Assembly (NCBI GenBank): GCA_033344775.1
Contig: JAWPMT010000001.1
Coordinates: 1-64,000 of the forward strand
Reading direction: 5' to 3'
Length of the DNA: 64,000 bases
Source: Cytophagales bacterium
GTDB taxonomy: Bacteria > Bacteroidota > Bacteroidia > Cytophagales > Cyclobacteriaceae
Part shown: positions 62,687 through 64,000 of the stretch, piece after piece
How the letters are laid out: each line of letters starts with the position of its first letter
How positions within the stretch are numbered: the first letter of the stretch is position 1
Translations under genes and position numbers: made by a program
The notes under the pieces: model-generated
The model's input: only the letters and a program-made list of their open reading frames with translations
Told to the model about the DNA's origin: nothing
Databases searched by the model: none

Positions 62687-64000
62687 TTATTCATTTTTCA
62701 AGACCTCTACAGGGTTGGTTCTTCCAAGTTTTAACATATTGGTAAAGGAGAATACGAATGCCAGGAGTACACTAAATACAACGGTGGTGACGAGCATTTG
62801 CCATGGAAAATGGATATGAAAAGAAAACTTATCTAGCCAATCAGCTCCTAAATACCATAAAATAGGAAGCGCAATCATGTTTCCGGTGATCACTAGCTTG
62901 CCAAAGTCTTTGAAGATCAGGAAGATCACACCGCCTATTGTTGCACCTAGTACTTTGCGTATGCCTACTTCTTTTTTACGTTTAGAAGCCACAAAATGAG
63001 TCAGGCCAAGCAGACCAAGGAAAGAGATAATAACAGCAATCGCTGAAAATGCATTGAATAGTTGGTTGAATGCTATTTCTGTTCCATGTCGATGTTCTAA
63101 TAGTTCTGACATGAAATGATAACTAAAAGGAAGCTCAGGAAAAATGGACCTAAAGCCCTGTTCTATATCGGCTAAAAAAACTTCATGATCTAGTCTGTTG
63201 TGCCTGATGGATAAGTATTTTAGTTCATGATCGATTCGAAGAAATGCAGTAGGCTTTATGGTTTCTTTAAGCGATTCCTGAAAATAGTCCTGGATGACTC
63301 CAATTACTCTTAAGGTATCAACTCCTGCAAAAAAGATCTGCTCGTTTATAGCTGCTTCGGCATCATTGAAACCATATAATTTCAAGGCTTGTTCATTTAG
63401 AATAACCGAAAGGCTGTCACCTTCATCAAAGAAGTTTCTGCCTGCTAGGAAGTTAGTTTTGAGATAACTTAGGTGTTCTTCGTCAACCGTGATTTTGTAA
63501 ATCATCAATCTTTCCTGGGGCTGATGGATCAAGACAGAGCTACCTCTCCAGCCAATCGTGCTGCCTACCAGATCTGACGAGGCTGATACTTGCACCACCC
63601 CCGCGATGTTTTCAATTTTTGATTGAAGAGTCCGCAGGGCATTTGCGTAAGTCAGAGTGTTCTCCGAATAATTGGGTACTTCCAATACCATGGTTTCGGA
63701 GACATCTACACCCAATGGCTGTTCATTCATAAACTTCAGCTGGTTGAAAATGATCAGGGTCGCACCAATCATAAATCCGGAGATCATGAATTGGAATACG
63801 ACAAGCGCTTTTCTGAAAGTGGCGTTGGAGGAGAGGTTGGAATGGCCTTTAAGTGCCTGAAGCGTCTTGACCTTTGCAATTAGGATGGAAGGGTACAATC
63901 CCGAAACCAATATACTGAGCAGATAAAAGGGCAGCACCCACCATAACAGTTTAAGCATGAATGCTTGCTGAAGGTTGATCGCAATCCCTAAGTAGGTTTC
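62687..64000 (-). CDS. FtsX-like ABC transporter permease, N-terminus beyond the right edge
   Basis: 438 residues are visible up to the window edge: the frame continues through the Met at 63958 (upstream residues read ETYLGIAINLQQAF) and is open to base 64000. The part seen is the C-terminal half: two or three helices, a coupling-type LKGHSN segment, a MacB-like periplasmic core (about 90-290) and the closing FtsX domain with KRKKEVGIRKVLGATIGGVI and LGRTNPVEVLKNE, the latter shared with the gene at 713 (TNPSEVLRYE). It is thus the same class of permease as at the left edge. The ATPase partner is not in the window. Confidence 0.9.
   Translation of the reverse strand, partial: ETYLGIAINLQQAFMLKLLWWVLPFYLLSILVSGLYPSILIAKVKTLQALKGHSNLSSNATFRKALVVFQFMISGFMIGATLIIFNQLKFMNEQPLGVDVSETMVLEVPNYSENTLTYANALRTLQSKIENIAGVVQVSASSDLVGSTIGWRGSSVLIHQPQERLMIYKITVDEEHLSYLKTNFLAGRNFFDEGDSLSVILNEQALKLYGFNDAEAAINEQIFFAGVDTLRVIGVIQDYFQESLKETIKPTAFLRIDHELKYLSIRHNRLDHEVFLADIEQGFRSIFPELPFSYHFMSELLEHRHGTEIAFNQLFNAFSAIAVIISFLGLLGLTHFVASKRKKEVGIRKVLGATIGGVIFLIFKDFGKLVITGNMIALPILWYLGADWLDKFSFHIHFPWQMLVTTVVFSVLLAFVFSFTNMLKLGRTNPVEVLKNE

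Overview
The window reads as a chromosomal segment of a free-living, probably marine, gliding-type member of the Bacteroidota (Cytophagales-like). Supporting signs are a type IX secretion (T9SS) C-terminal sorting domain, -7 boxes of the form TAnnTTTG, TPR-histidine kinases with N-terminal signal peptides, LytTR regulators, FtsX-like permeases of the Bacteroidota type, CotH/DUF4956/DUF2490 genes and tricorn/BNR secreted proteins. Genus-level placement is inference only. No tRNA, rRNA, CRISPR array, prophage or insertion sequence was recognised.

Layout. 0-4.7 kb: an alpha/beta-hydrolase-like fragment running off the left edge, an FtsX-like permease, a formylglycine-enzyme-fold secreted protein and a small membrane protein. 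4.8-11.5 kb: two signalling pairs (TPR histidine kinase + LuxR-type regulator; LytTR regulator + TPR histidine kinase) flanking a secreted protein. 11.6-19.5 kb: a zinc-protease-like lipoprotein, a NhaC-type antiporter, a TIGR04076-like protein, small membrane proteins, a protein with a LAS-type metallopeptidase signature and a GH16 beta-glucanase lipoprotein. 19.6-31.6 kb (minus strand): two giant paralogous BNR/VPS10-like secreted proteins, a paralogue of the 14.8-kb membrane protein, a repeat-rich 650-bp gap, a tricorn-type S41 protease and a PP2C phosphatase. 31.8-36.5 kb: a T9SS-exported FG-GAP protein with eleven 51-residue repeats, split by a frameshift, next to a frameshifted LuxR-type HTH gene. 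36.6-42 kb: a 7TM-DISM receptor fused to LytTR and two orphan histidine kinases.

42-46.4 kb holds the most interesting module: a minus-strand group of NAD+-linked genes, nicotinamide phosphoribosyltransferase (Nampt/NadV), DUF4291, RNA 2'-phosphotransferase (KptA/Tpt1) and a divergent PRPP-synthetase-like protein, with inorganic pyrophosphatase divergent from it. KptA consumes NAD+ and releases nicotinamide plus ADP-ribose cyclic phosphate; Nampt plus a Prs-like enzyme could rebuild NAD+. The Prs-like protein lacks the canonical nucleotide-loop sequence, so an ADP-ribose-based (NARP1-like) route is an alternative to test.

46.5-56.8 kb: a small secreted ORF, leuS, two envelope proteins, a YjbR-family protein, an SDR oxidoreductase, then CotH convergent with DUF2490-DUF4956 (without a VTC polyphosphate polymerase). 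57-64 kb: a YceI-TPR protein overlapping a serine hydrolase, a CadC-like membrane regulator with PD40 repeats, two unknown proteins and a second FtsX-like permease running off the right edge.

Dispersed across intergenic regions are several short palindromic repeat families, including hairpins sharing the tip GTG-TYYY-CAC with compensating stem changes, and intrinsic terminators at 16.6, 18.5, 31.8, 46.8, 50.5 and 53.2 kb.
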